Assembly: GCA_002083475.1 (NCBI GenBank)
Contig: LWDI01000097.1
Span: 34,370-54,097, forward strand
Length of the DNA: 19,728 bases
Reading direction: 5' to 3'
DNA from: Proteobacteria bacterium SG_bin5
GTDB taxonomy: Bacteria > Pseudomonadota > Alphaproteobacteria > Sphingomonadales > Sphingomonadaceae
Numbering within the stretch: position 1 is the stretch's first letter; every line of letters begins with the position of its first letter. A program made the translations under genes and the position numbers. The notes beneath the pieces were generated by a model that made no database searches, had not been told where the DNA came from, and saw nothing but the letters and a program-made list of their open reading frames with translations. Shown one piece after another: positions 7,734-15,410 of the stretch.

Positions 7734-8099
7734 TCAGGCGACGCCGACGATCTGGAGCTTGGATTCGAGCGTTTCGCGATCGAAGGGCTTCATCACATAT
7801 TCGTCCGCCCCGGCCTCGATCGCGGCGCGGATGAAGGCGACGCCGTTTTCGGTGGTGCAAAAGACGATCTTGGGCCGGCGCGGGATCGCGGTTTCCTTCA
7901 GCGCCTTCAGAAAATCCATGCCGCTCATCACCGGCATGTTCCAATCGAGCAGCACCACGTCGGGCACCGTCTCCAGGCAATGATCGAGCGCTTCGCGCCC
8001 GTCGCCCGCCTCGCTCACTTGGAAATCCATCGTCTCGAGAATATGCCGCGCGACTTTGCGGATAACCTTCGAATCATCAACCACCAGGCAAGTCTTCAT
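7734..8099 (-). CDS. cheY: CheY-type single-domain response regulator
   Basis: 121 residues from ATG 8099. A GTG directly before it (8102) could also start; AAGG lies about 7 bases upstream of the GTG. It is a stand-alone receiver: acidic pair D8-D9, phospho-acceptor D52 in LLDWNMPVMSG, Thr82/Thr83 in FCTTENG and Lys104 in MKPFD. It carries the phosphoryl group from CheA to the flagellar switch or another target. The Trp after the phospho-acceptor Asp (LDWNMP) is the usual CheY form. It lies 54 bp after cheW and 20 bp before cheB. Confidence 0.95.
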   Translation of the reverse strand: MKTCLVVDDSKVIRKVARHILETMDFQVSEAGDGREALDHCLETVPDVVLLDWNMPVMSGMDFLKALKETAIPRRPKIVFCTTENGVAFIRAAIEAGADEYVMKPFDRETLESKLQIVGVA

Positions 8100-8153
8100 C
8101 ACGGCACCTTTTTCGGTTCGCGCTTCTTGTCGCAGAAAAACCTGACCGACGAG

Positions 8154-8585
8154 TTAAGCAGCGGCGGCGACGCCGGGGATCAGCGCGCGCAGATCGATCA
8201 CCAGCATCGGATCGCCCTCGCGCACCACCAGCCCCGCCGCCGCGCGCGCCCAGCCCCCCTCGATCGCCACGCCTTCGGCGAGCGGCAAGGGATCGAACAG
8301 CGCGACGTCTTCGAGCTGATCGACCGGCAGCGCATAATGATGGCCATCGACATGGGTGATCACCGCGCGCTTGGGGGCGCGGGGCGAGGGCAGAAGGTCG
8401 AGCGCGATGCAGGTGTCGATCACCGTCACCACTCGGCTGCGCAACGCGGCGAGGCCATGAACCACCGCGCCGGTGCCCGGGACGGGGGTGATCTCGGGCA
8501 CGTCGACCACCGATTCGACCTGATCCGAATCGATCGCGACTGCGCGGCCCGCGATGCGCGCGATCAGGAAGAGTTTGCTCGTCAC
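8154..8585 (-). CDS. cheW: CheW-like chemotaxis coupling protein
   Basis: 143 residues from a GTG start that overlaps the cheA stop (GTGA, 8582-8585). It has the single CheW fold: the N-terminal strand FLIARIAGRAVAIDSDQVESVVD, the conserved GLAALRSRVVTVIDT segment (44-58) and the late strand PMLVIDLRALI (126-136). It bridges receptors and CheA in the signalling array. It is slightly shorter than typical CheW, and the classic NLRG motif is replaced by AALRSR, as in other alphaproteobacterial versions. It is translationally coupled to CheA. Confidence 0.92.
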   Translation of the reverse strand: MTSKLFLIARIAGRAVAIDSDQVESVVDVPEITPVPGTGAVVHGLAALRSRVVTVIDTCIALDLLPSPRAPKRAVITHVDGHHYALPVDQLEDVALFDPLPLAEGVAIEGGWARAAAGLVVREGDPMLVIDLRALIPGVAAAA

Positions 8586-10948
8586 GCCGCTTCCCCCATT
8601 CGCGCCGCGACCGCCGCGAGCAGCGCCGCCCGGTCATAGCGATACACACTGTCCCCGCGCCGGCCGGGGCCGACCTCGCCGCGCAACCGCACCACGGGCG
8701 CGCTGGCGGCGACTTCTTCGCCCTCCATCGCCAGCACCACCGCCGGCGTCTCGCCCTTGGGGGGCGTGGTCGCGACGCGATAGCCGGAGGCTTCGAGCAC
8801 GGGGCGCAGGAAATTCTCCATCCAACGCGCCTCGGCGCCCGCGAACAGGCAGAGCGGCGGCGCGGGCGGCTGCGGCGCGTCGGCGGCATGGGCGAACAGC
8901 CAATGCACGTCGAGCAGTTCGACCGGCTCGCCCTCGATCATCACCAGCCCCGCGACCGGCCCGGCGTTGCTCGCAGGCAGCACCGGCTCGGCGATTTCGA
9001 CGATGTCGAGCGCCTCGGCGATCGGATAGCCGACTTCGGCGCGCCCATCGGCCATGCGCAGCACGCTGATCGCGCCGCGCTGCGCGATCAAGTCGCGCGC
9101 GACATCGCCGGCGAGCGTCGCCAGCGGCACGGCGGTGCCGTCGATCGCCAGACGCAATTTGCCGGCGGTGAAGCGCACCGCTTCCGCGAGCGCGGGTTCG
9201 ACGCGATCGACGACGTCGAGCGGCACCGCGCGCCGGCTCTGGTCGAGATCGACGAACAACAGCGCCGAAAGCCCGATCGCCGCCGCCGCCTCGGCCGGCG
9301 CCTCCTCTTCGACGATCGCGCCGCGCCCGAAGCGCAGCCCCGCCTTTTGCGCGAGCCCCGAGCAATCGAGCAACAGCATCGGCCGGCCGGTATCGGGCAA
9401 GGTTTGGCCGGCATAAAGCCCGGTCGCCATCACCGCAGGCGGGGCGGGCTTGATCACCAATTCCTCGGTATCGTGCACCTCGTCGACCGCGAGCGCATAG
9501 CTGCCGCCGCCGATCGCGACGATCGCGAGCATCACCGGCGCGCTGCCCGGCTTGGCGAGCCCGAGCACGGCGTCGAGCGCGATCATCGGCAGCCGCCGGT
9601 CGCGCACCGTCGCGACCGGGGTGTCGCCCAGCATGTCGATGCGGATCGCGTCGCCGCGCACGCGCACGATCTCCTCGACCGCCTGGCGCGGCAGCGCGAA
9701 GCGCTGGCCCTTGCAGCCGACGACGATCGTCGAGATGATCGACAGCGTCAGCGGCACGTGGATCGCGATCGCCAAGCCCTGGCCCGGGGTCGAATTGAGT
9801 TCGATGCGCCCGCCGATCTGCTCGATATTGGCGCGCACCACGTCCATGCCGACGCCGCGCCCCGAAATGCTCGTCGCCTTGTCCTTGGAGCTCAAGCCGG
9901 GCTCGAACACCAGCGCGACCTTGGCGCGTTCGGGCAGCGCGCGCAGCTCGGCCTCGCCGCGCCCGCTCGCCTTGGCATATTTGGCGATCAACCGATCGGT
10001 ATCGATGCCGCGCCCGTCGTCGATGATTTCGACGATGATCTGATTGCCCGATTGCCGCGCCGACACGACGAGCCGGCCATGCTCGCGCTTGCCCGCCGCG
10101 CGGCGCTGTTCGGGGCTTTCGATGCCGTGATCGATCGCGTTGCGGATGATGTGGACGAGCGGATCCCGCATCATCTCGATCATCTCGCGATCGAGTTCGA
10201 CATCGGCGCCCTCGATCGAGAGCAGCACGCTCTTGCCGAGTTCGGCGGCGGTATCGCGCACCATGCGCGGCAGCGCCGAGAAGAGCGCGTCGATCTTTTG
10301 CATCCGCGTGCGGGTGACGGTGTCGCGCATTTCGGCGACGGTGTGCGACAGCCGCTCGAGCGCCGCTTCGATCACCGGATCGACGCCGCCGTCTCGCAGC
10401 CGCCGCGCGAGTTCGTTGCGCGCGAGCACCATTTCGGACATGCCGCTCATCATCCGATCGAGCAGATCGACGCTGAGCCGCACCGAGCGATTGGCCGCGC
10501 GCGGCGTGTTCGGGCTCGATGCCGGCGGCTCGCCGTCCGCCGCGACCGGCGCCGCCACCGCGCCCGCCACAGCCGCGACCTGGCCCGGGGCGAGCGCCGC
10601 GATCAGCAAATCCTCGCCGCTATCGTCGAGCGCGGCGCCGGCGCCGATCGCCTCGATGATCTCGCCGATCCGGTCGACGATCGCGAGCACCGCGTTCACG
10701 AGTTGCGTGTCGGGCACGCGCTCGCCCGCGCGCACGGCGGCGAGCGCGTCCTCGGCGGCGTGGCTCAAGCGGCTGAGGCGCGGCAGATCGAGAAAGCCGC
10801 AGCTGCCCTTCACGGTGTGGACGAAGCGGAAAATCGCGTCGAGCCGCTGCCGATCGCCCGGCGCGGCTTCCCACATCACGATTTCGCCCGAAAGCGCTTC
10901 CAGCGTCTCGCGCGTTTCCGCGATGAATTCCTGCAGCAGATCGTCCAT
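8582..10948 (-). CDS. cheA: CheA hybrid histidine kinase with degenerate C-terminal receiver
   Basis: 788 residues. HPt domain with phospho-acceptor H44 (FVHTVKGSCGFL); a low-complexity linker at about 120-150; dimerisation domain from about 155; ATPase with N box IIRNAIDHGIE (267-277), G1 DDGRGID (310-316) and G2 ISGRGVGMDVV (361-371); a first CheW domain (about 400-540); a second CheW-like stretch (about 555-690). Residues 698-788 follow the outline of a receiver (LCLFAGAEARWMENFLRP, then ASGYRVATTPP, then YRYDRAALLAAV), but the acidic pocket and the phospho-acceptor Asp are missing. No separate P2 domain is obvious. It phosphorylates CheY and CheB. The gene lies 56 bp downstream of chpT and overlaps cheW by 4 bp. 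Confidence 0.95.
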   Translation of the reverse strand: MDDLLQEFIAETRETLEALSGEIVMWEAAPGDRQRLDAIFRFVHTVKGSCGFLDLPRLSRLSHAAEDALAAVRAGERVPDTQLVNAVLAIVDRIGEIIEAIGAGAALDDSGEDLLIAALAPGQVAAVAGAVAAPVAADGEPPASSPNTPRAANRSVRLSVDLLDRMMSGMSEMVLARNELARRLRDGGVDPVIEAALERLSHTVAEMRDTVTRTRMQKIDALFSALPRMVRDTAAELGKSVLLSIEGADVELDREMIEMMRDPLVHIIRNAIDHGIESPEQRRAAGKREHGRLVVSARQSGNQIIVEIIDDGRGIDTDRLIAKYAKASGRGEAELRALPERAKVALVFEPGLSSKDKATSISGRGVGMDVVRANIEQIGGRIELNSTPGQGLAIAIHVPLTLSIISTIVVGCKGQRFALPRQAVEEIVRVRGDAIRIDMLGDTPVATVRDRRLPMIALDAVLGLAKPGSAPVMLAIVAIGGGSYALAVDEVHDTEELVIKPAPPAVMATGLYAGQTLPDTGRPMLLLDCSGLAQKAGLRFGRGAIVEEEAPAEAAAAIGLSALLFVDLDQSRRAVPLDVVDRVEPALAEAVRFTAGKLRLAIDGTAVPLATLAGDVARDLIAQRGAISVLRMADGRAEVGYPIAEALDIVEIAEPVLPASNAGPVAGLVMIEGEPVELLDVHWLFAHAADAPQPPAPPLCLFAGAEARWMENFLRPVLEASGYRVATTPPKGETPAVVLAMEGEEVAASAPVVRLRGEVGPGRRGDSVYRYDRAALLAAVAARMGEAA

Positions 10949-11004
10949 GGGCCCCCGCGCGCTAACGCGTTCGTTTCATGGCCGATGAACGGTAAAGAAG
11001 CGGT

Positions 11005-11646
11005 TTACCGCTGGTTGAAGGCGACCCCGAACAGCAGCACCGGCGCCTCGGGCGGCGACACCTGGAGCAGCCCGCCATTCTCCGCGACCAGCGAGCGGAC
11101 GAGAAAGGCCGCCGCCGCGCGCGGCGTGATCAGGCTTTCGTCGGCATGGGTGAGCGCGTTGCGCAATTCGGGATCGAGCACGATGCGCGGGCCATCGCCG
11201 CGCACCACGATCTCGATCGTCTCCCCCTGCAACTCCGCCCCGATGTCGAGCTGGCCGCCGCGCACCAGCGCGTCGCCCGCGATCAGCGCCAGGTTGAGCA
11301 TCACCTTGATCGCGGGCTTGGGGAGCACGCCGGCTTCGACCAGCCAGCCGATCTTCACGCGGTGATTGTCGCCGAACAGCCCCTCGATCGCGGCGCGGGC
11401 CTCGCGCGCGTCGATGGTCTCGCCGAAACCGCCCGCCGCGCCGAACGCCAGGCGGAAGAATTTCAGTTTGTTCGCGCTCGCCTTGGCGCTTTCGCTCAAC
11501 AGCTCCAGGCAGCGCTGGCGCATTTCGGGATCATGTTCGTCGGCCAGCAGCTCGAGCCCGTTGTTGAGCGCGCCGACCGGGCTCAACAAATCATGGCACA
11601 GCCGCGAACAAAGCAGGCTGGCGAACTCGACCGCGCTGACTGGCAT
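11005..11646 (-). CDS. chpT: ChpT, histidine phosphotransferase
   Basis: 213 residues. The N-terminal helix carries the phospho-acceptor His18 in SRLCHDLLSPVGALNNGLELL, the family hallmark, resembling a histidine kinase dimerisation domain. The rest (from about residue 75) looks like a degenerate GHKL fold without ATP-binding N, G1 or G2 boxes. In Caulobacter ChpT passes phosphate from CckA to CtrA and CpdR, which control the cell cycle, motility genes and ClpXP proteolysis; the same role is assumed here. It lies between the M67 gene (32 bp gap) and cheA (56 bp gap), so it is probably transcribed with the che genes. Confidence 0.92.
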   Translation of the reverse strand: MPVSAVEFASLLCSRLCHDLLSPVGALNNGLELLADEHDPEMRQRCLELLSESAKASANKLKFFRLAFGAAGGFGETIDAREARAAIEGLFGDNHRVKIGWLVEAGVLPKPAIKVMLNLALIAGDALVRGGQLDIGAELQGETIEIVVRGDGPRIVLDPELRNALTHADESLITPRAAAAFLVRSLVAENGGLLQVSPPEAPVLLFGVAFNQR

Positions 11647-11678
11647 GGTAACTGGAGCCCCTTTTCAAACGATGCCCC

Positions 11679-12116
11679 TCATGGCGAAGGCGGCGCGTCA
11701 TCGCAAGGCGGCGCGACCATGAGCGCGACCGGATCGAAGCGCCCGTGCCACGCGCCCGCCGCCACCGCGCGCCACAGCCGCGCCTCGCGCGCGGCGAGGA
11801 TCAGCCACAGCGCGCCATCGGCGGCCGCCTGGCGCGCATCCTCGGCGCTCGGGCGCGCGGGGCCCTCCGGGTGCGAGTGATAATGACCGAGGATCGCGGG
11901 TCCGCCTTCCCGCGCCCGGCGATGCGCGGCGAAAAGCGCGGCGGGATCGAGTTCGAAGCGCCGCTCTGGCTCGGCCGCGACATTGGCGCAAGGTGGGGCC
12001 TCCAGGATCGCGCCCGGCGCACCCAGCAACAGCCCGCAGATTTCGACCGGACTCGCCGCCGCCCTTGCCCGCAAGGCGGTGAGCAGCGCGCTTGAAATGG
12101 AAACCGACGGCGCCAT
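11679..12116 (-). CDS. M67 family (JAMM/MPN) metallopeptidase
   Basis: 145 residues, a stand-alone JAMM domain. The zinc and catalytic residues are visible: E25 (PVEICGLLLG), H80 and H82 in GHYHSHPEGP, then S90 and D93 in RPSAED. Such bacterial JAMM proteins cleave isopeptide or C-terminal bonds of ubiquitin-like or sulfur-carrier proteins; the substrate here is unknown and no carrier gene is nearby. No Shine-Dalgarno is seen before ATG 12116. Its first codons carry an antisense promoter-like sequence for rluD-rpoH. Codons ATT and TCA in that stretch are unusual for this GC-rich DNA. Confidence 0.9.
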   Translation of the reverse strand: MAPSVSISSALLTALRARAAASPVEICGLLLGAPGAILEAPPCANVAAEPERRFELDPAALFAAHRRAREGGPAILGHYHSHPEGPARPSAEDARQAAADGALWLILAAREARLWRAVAAGAWHGRFDPVALMVAPPCDDAPPSP

Positions 12117-12118
12117 AT
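12091..12118 (+). promoter_or_regulatory. Sigma-32-like heat-shock promoter for rluD-rpoH
   Basis: CTTGAA (12091-12096), 14 bases, CGCCATAT (12111-12118). The enterobacterial sigma-32 consensus is CTTGAA, 13-15 bases, CCCCATNT, so the -35 is perfect and the -10 has one mismatch. Read as sigma-70 it is TTGAAA, N18, TATCGG, which is weaker. Transcription would start near 12125-12128. It lies antisense over the start of the M67 gene. Found by eye only. Confidence 0.5.
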
Positions 12119-12129
12119 CGGCCGGCAGA

Positions 12130-13074
12130 ATGGACCGGGGGGTAGATGTCGTGCAAGTGCGCGTGGGCGAAGCGGGCCTACGGCTCGATCGCGCGCTCGC
12201 CGATTTGGTGCCCCAGGTGTCGCGCGATCGGATGAAGGCGCTGATCTCGGCGGGCCAGGTTCACGACGCCCAGGGCAAGCCGACCCGCGACCCCGCGCGC
12301 AAGACCGAGGCGGGCCAGGCATTCAGCATCGCCATCCCCCGCCCCGCCCCCGCGCATAACGAAGCCCAGCCGATCCCGCTGAACGTGATTTACGAAGACG
12401 CGCATCTGATCGTGGTCGACAAGCCCGCCGGGCTCGTCGTCCATCCGGCGGCGGGCAATCTCGACGGCACGCTCGTCAACGCGCTGCTCCACCACTGCGC
12501 CGGGCAATTATCGGGGATCGGGGGCGTCGCGCGGCCGGGGATCGTCCACCGGATCGACAAGGACACCTCGGGGCTGATCGTCGCCGCCAAGCATGACCGC
12601 GCGCATGAAGGGCTCGCGCGCCAATTCGCCGCACACTCGATCGATCGACGCTACAAGGCGATCGTCCAGGGGCATCCCAAGCCGAGCGAGGGCCGCGTCG
12701 ACGCCCCGCTCGCGCGCTCGCCCGCCAATCGCAAGAAGATCGCGATCGTCCCCGGCGGCAAGCGCGCGGTCACCCATTATCGCACGCTGGAGACGCTGCG
12801 CCATTCGGCGCTCGTCGAATGCCGGCTGGAGACGGGCCGCACGCATCAGGTGCGGGTGCACATGGCCTCGCTCGGCCATGCCTTGCTGGGGGACCCCGTT
12901 TACGCTAGACTGCCGCAATCGCTGCGGGCCTGTGTGGAAACGCTCAATTTCCGGCGCCAGGCCTTGCACGCGGCCCGTTTGGGGTTCATTCACCCCATCA
13001 GCAGTAACGCTTTAGCGTTCGAAAGCGAACTCCCTGCTGACATGCAGGAACTGTTCGATAGTCTTCGTGTCTAA
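12130..13074 (+). CDS. rluD: RluA/RluD family 23S rRNA pseudouridine synthase
   Basis: 314 residues from ATG 12130. An S4-like RNA-binding domain comes first (LRLDRALADLVPQVSRDRMKALI), then the synthase domain with the catalytic motif GIVHRIDKDTSGL, Asp143. Downstream blocks ARQFAAHSIDRRYKAIVQG and ETGRTHQVRVHMASLGH are typical. RluD isomerises uridines in the helix-69 loop of 23S rRNA; the symbol is by resemblance. ATG 12130 has no Shine-Dalgarno, whereas GTG 12151 has CGGGGGG at 12136-12142; the real protein may start there, seven residues later. Only 13 bp separate it from the divergent M67 gene. rpoH follows 77 bp downstream, a neighbour arrangement I recall from other alphaproteobacteria. 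Confidence 0.93.
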   Translation: MDRGVDVVQVRVGEAGLRLDRALADLVPQVSRDRMKALISAGQVHDAQGKPTRDPARKTEAGQAFSIAIPRPAPAHNEAQPIPLNVIYEDAHLIVVDKPAGLVVHPAAGNLDGTLVNALLHHCAGQLSGIGGVARPGIVHRIDKDTSGLIVAAKHDRAHEGLARQFAAHSIDRRYKAIVQGHPKPSEGRVDAPLARSPANRKKIAIVPGGKRAVTHYRTLETLRHSALVECRLETGRTHQVRVHMASLGHALLGDPVYARLPQSLRACVETLNFRRQALHAARLGFIHPISSNALAFESELPADMQELFDSLRV

Positions 13075-13151
13075 GCGTAAGAGCGGCGATCGCGCCCGGG
13101 CGCGATCGGCGAAGAGCCTTCCGCTCGGGTAAAGGGAAAGGAGTTTCGGTC

Positions 13152-14054
13152 ATGGCCAGCGGCAGCAACGTCCCCGCGACGATCCCCGCGCTCGGTGGTG
13201 AGGCCAGCCTCAACCGCTATCTCGCCGAGATCAAGAAATTCCCGATCCTCTCGGCCGAAGAGGAATATATGCTCGCCAAACGCTTCGAGGAGCATGGCGA
13301 TACCGAGGCCGCCGCGCGGCTGGTGACGAGCCATTTGCGCTTGGTCGCCAAGATCGCGATGGGCTATCGCGGCTATGGCCTGCCGCTGTCCGAGCTGATC
13401 TCGGAAGGCAATATCGGGCTGATGCAGGGGGTGAAGAAGTTCGAGGCCGATCGCGGCTTCCGCCTTGCCACCTATGCCATGTGGTGGATCCGCGCCTCGA
13501 TCCAGGAATTCATCCTGCGCTCGTGGAGCCTGGTGAAAATGGGCACCACCGCCGCGCAGAAGAAGCTGTTCTTCAACCTGCGCCGGATGAAGGCCAAGCT
13601 CGACGCGTTCGAGGATGGCGATCTGCGTCCCGAGGATTTGAAGAAGATCGCGACCGACTTGGGCGTGACCGAGGCCGAGGTGACGAGCATGAACCGGCGC
13701 ATGGCGCTGGGCGGCGACACCAGCCTCAACGTGCCGATGCGCGAGGATGGCGAGGGCCAGTGGCAGGATTGGCTCGCCGACGACAGCCCCTTGCAGGACG
13801 AGCGCGTCGCCGAGGCGCAGGAAGCCGATGTCCGCCACGAGATGCTCGTCTCGGCGATGAGCTCGCTCAACGAGCGCGAGCGCCACATCCTGACCGAACG
13901 CCGGCTGACCGACGACCCCAAGACGCTCGAAGAATTGAGCCAGGTCTATGGCGTGTCGCGCGAGCGCGTCCGCCAGATCGAGGTGCGCGCGTTCGAGAAG
14001 CTGCAAAAGGCGATGCTGCGGATCGCGGGCGACAAAAGGCTGCTCGCGGCGTGA
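13152..14054 (+). CDS. rpoH: RpoH, RNA polymerase heat-shock sigma factor (sigma-32)
   Basis: 300 residues. Region 2 is GLMQGVKKFEADRGFRLATY with WWIRASI (89-117). The RpoH box QKKLFFNLR (136-144) distinguishes it from the housekeeping sigma. Region 4 helix-turn-helix is TLEELSQVYGVSRERVRQIE (258-277). It directs transcription of chaperone and protease genes after heat or other folding stress. A good ribosome site, GGAAAGGAG, lies about 8 bases before the ATG. It is 77 bp after rluD and may be read from the sigma-32-like promoter at 12091 or from a promoter in the 3' end of rluD, where a TTA codon and lower GC are seen. Only one rpoH is in the window; many alphaproteobacteria have two. Confidence 0.96.
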   Translation: MASGSNVPATIPALGGEASLNRYLAEIKKFPILSAEEEYMLAKRFEEHGDTEAAARLVTSHLRLVAKIAMGYRGYGLPLSELISEGNIGLMQGVKKFEADRGFRLATYAMWWIRASIQEFILRSWSLVKMGTTAAQKKLFFNLRRMKAKLDAFEDGDLRPEDLKKIATDLGVTEAEVTSMNRRMALGGDTSLNVPMREDGEGQWQDWLADDSPLQDERVAEAQEADVRHEMLVSAMSSLNERERHILTERRLTDDPKTLEELSQVYGVSRERVRQIEVRAFEKLQKAMLRIAGDKRLLAA

Positions 14055-14091
14055 GGGTCCTCCCGCTCGGGTGAGAACATTAACCTCGTCG

Positions 14092-14640
14092 TCACCCCGG
14101 GCTTGATCCGGGGTCCCGCTGCCTTTCGACCGGGGATGAAGCGACGGACGGGGGCGGGCCCGGAGCGAAGGTTTTGACGTCCGCCAGCGACAAATGCAGA
14201 AACTGGTTGAAGTCGCTCGGCGCATAATCGCCGAACGCGGCGCCATTCATGAACCCCCGCCACCGATAGAGCGCCAGCGCCGGCTCGAAAGCGGGGCCGC
14301 TGCCCGTCTCCAGGCTCAGGCGCCGCAATTCTTCCGCGCGCGCTGCGGCGATGATCGTCTCCAGGATCGCCGCCGCCGCGCCCTGGCGGAGAAAGTCCGG
14401 GTGGGTCCGCATCGACTTGATCTCGCCGCCGCCGTCGCCGAGCCGCTTGAGCGCGCCGATCGCCGCGATCCGCTCGCCCGCCCACGCGCTCCACACCGTT
14501 ACCGCCGGCGCGCGCAGGCCCGACAGATCGAGCGCGAAGACATGGCCCGGGGGCGAGCTCGCGTGCATCCCCGCCAGATGCAGCGCGAGCAGCGCCCGGC
14601 TCGGCGCGCCCGATAGATCGTCCTGCCGGATCTCGAACAT
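14092..14640 (-). CDS. GNAT family N-acetyltransferase with repeat-derived tail
   Basis: 182 residues. The acetyl-CoA binding region is SMRTHPDFLRQGAAAAIL (77-93), then GFMNGAAFGDYAPSDFNQFL near the end of the fold. It transfers acetyl from acetyl-CoA to an unknown acceptor. The last ~11 residues (ERQRDPGSSPG) are translated from an interspersed repeat, and the TGA stop lies inside it, so the ancestral protein probably ended earlier, near residue 155. It is convergent with rpoH and divergent from mtgA. Confidence 0.88.
   Translation of the reverse strand: MFEIRQDDLSGAPSRALLALHLAGMHASSPPGHVFALDLSGLRAPAVTVWSAWAGERIAAIGALKRLGDGGGEIKSMRTHPDFLRQGAAAAILETIIAAARAEELRRLSLETGSGPAFEPALALYRWRGFMNGAAFGDYAPSDFNQFLHLSLADVKTFAPGPPPSVASSPVERQRDPGSSPG
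14094..14130. repeat. Short dispersed palindromic repeat at the end of the GNAT gene
   Basis: ACCCCGG (14094-14100) and CCGGGGT (14108-14114) form a perfect 7-bp hairpin around GCTTGAT, followed by CCCGCTGCCTTTCGACCG. From memory, related CCGG-GCTTGATCC-GG sequences are common between genes in alphaproteobacteria. It lies between convergent rpoH and the GNAT gene and may end both transcripts. It overlaps the last codons of the GNAT gene. Confidence 0.75.
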
Positions 14641-14720
14641 GGCGGCATGATGCTAAAGCCGCCCGCCCCCGGCAAGCCGAACTCTTGATCCCCGCCCCCC
14701 GCTCGTGGCACCGCACCGCC

Positions 14721-15398
14721 ATGTTCCGCCGCGCGATCAGCCTTGCCGTCAAGACCGTCATCGGCTTCGTGCTGTTCTCGGTCGCCTGGGTGGGCCTGTA
14801 TCGCTTCGTCAACCCGCCGATCACCTTCACCATGATCGGCGATCTGCTCGGCGGCCATAGCATCACCCAGAAATGGCTGCCGCTCGCCAAGATCGACCCC
14901 GATATGGCGCGCGCGGTGATCGCGGGCGAGGATGCGCGCTTTTGCCTCCACAATGGCTTCGATGCCAAGGCGATCGAGGAGGCCTATCGCCGCAACCAAA
15001 AGGGCGGTCGCATTCGCGGCGGTTCGACGATCAGCCAGCAGACCGCGAAGAACGCCTTTCTCATCCAGGGCGGCGGCTATGTCCGCAAGGCGTTCGAGGC
15101 GTGGTTCACGTTCCTCATCGAAAATCTATGGGGCAAGAAGCGGATCATGGAAGTCTATCTGAACGTCGCCGAGACGGGGATCGGCACTTATGGCGTCAAC
15201 GCCGGGGCCGAGCGCTATTTCGGGCATGACGCGACCACGCTGACGCCGATCGAGGCGGCGCGGATCGCGGCCGTGCTGCCGCTCCCCAAGAAGCGCGCGG
15301 CGATCGCGCCCAGGGGCTTCACCCGCCGCCACGGCAGCGCGATCCGGGCGCGGGCCGGCGTCGTGCGGCGCTCGGCGCTCGACGCCTGTTTGCGCTGA
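14721..15398 (+). CDS. mtgA: Monofunctional peptidoglycan glycosyltransferase
   Basis: 225 residues from ATG 14721; an in-frame TTG at 14685 is possible but adds a leader before the membrane anchor. One N-terminal membrane segment (VKTVIGFVLFSVAWVGLYRF, 10-29) holds a periplasmic GT51 domain. Catalytic Glu70 is in IAGEDARF. The conserved blocks GGSTISQQTAKN (100-111) and IMEVYLNVAE (142-151) are present. It polymerises lipid II into glycan strands without a transpeptidase domain. Length is near the usual ~230-240. It is convergent with the small membrane-protein gene, 12 bp away. Confidence 0.96.
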   Translation: MFRRAISLAVKTVIGFVLFSVAWVGLYRFVNPPITFTMIGDLLGGHSITQKWLPLAKIDPDMARAVIAGEDARFCLHNGFDAKAIEEAYRRNQKGGRIRGGSTISQQTAKNAFLIQGGGYVRKAFEAWFTFLIENLWGKKRIMEVYLNVAETGIGTYGVNAGAERYFGHDATTLTPIEAARIAAVLPLPKKRAAIAPRGFTRRHGSAIRARAGVVRRSALDACLR

Positions 15399-15410
15399 GG
15401 CGTCGAGCCG

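Noticed and set aside
7734..8099. Idea that the single receiver is a stress-response regulator of the SdrG type
   Set aside because: The motif around the signalling Thr (FCTTENG) does not match the PFxFATG-like pattern I recall for that group, and the gene sits between cheW and cheB.
8888..11365. Open frame of 825 codons on the plus strand across cheA
   Set aside because: Arg/His/Asp-rich translation without recognisable domains, fully antisense to cheA and chpT.
13037..13064. Possible promoter CTGACA, N16, TAGTCT for rpoH in the 3' end of rluD
   Set aside because: The -10 is weak and the stretch encodes a normal RluD C-terminus; the TTA codon and lower GC there are only suggestive.
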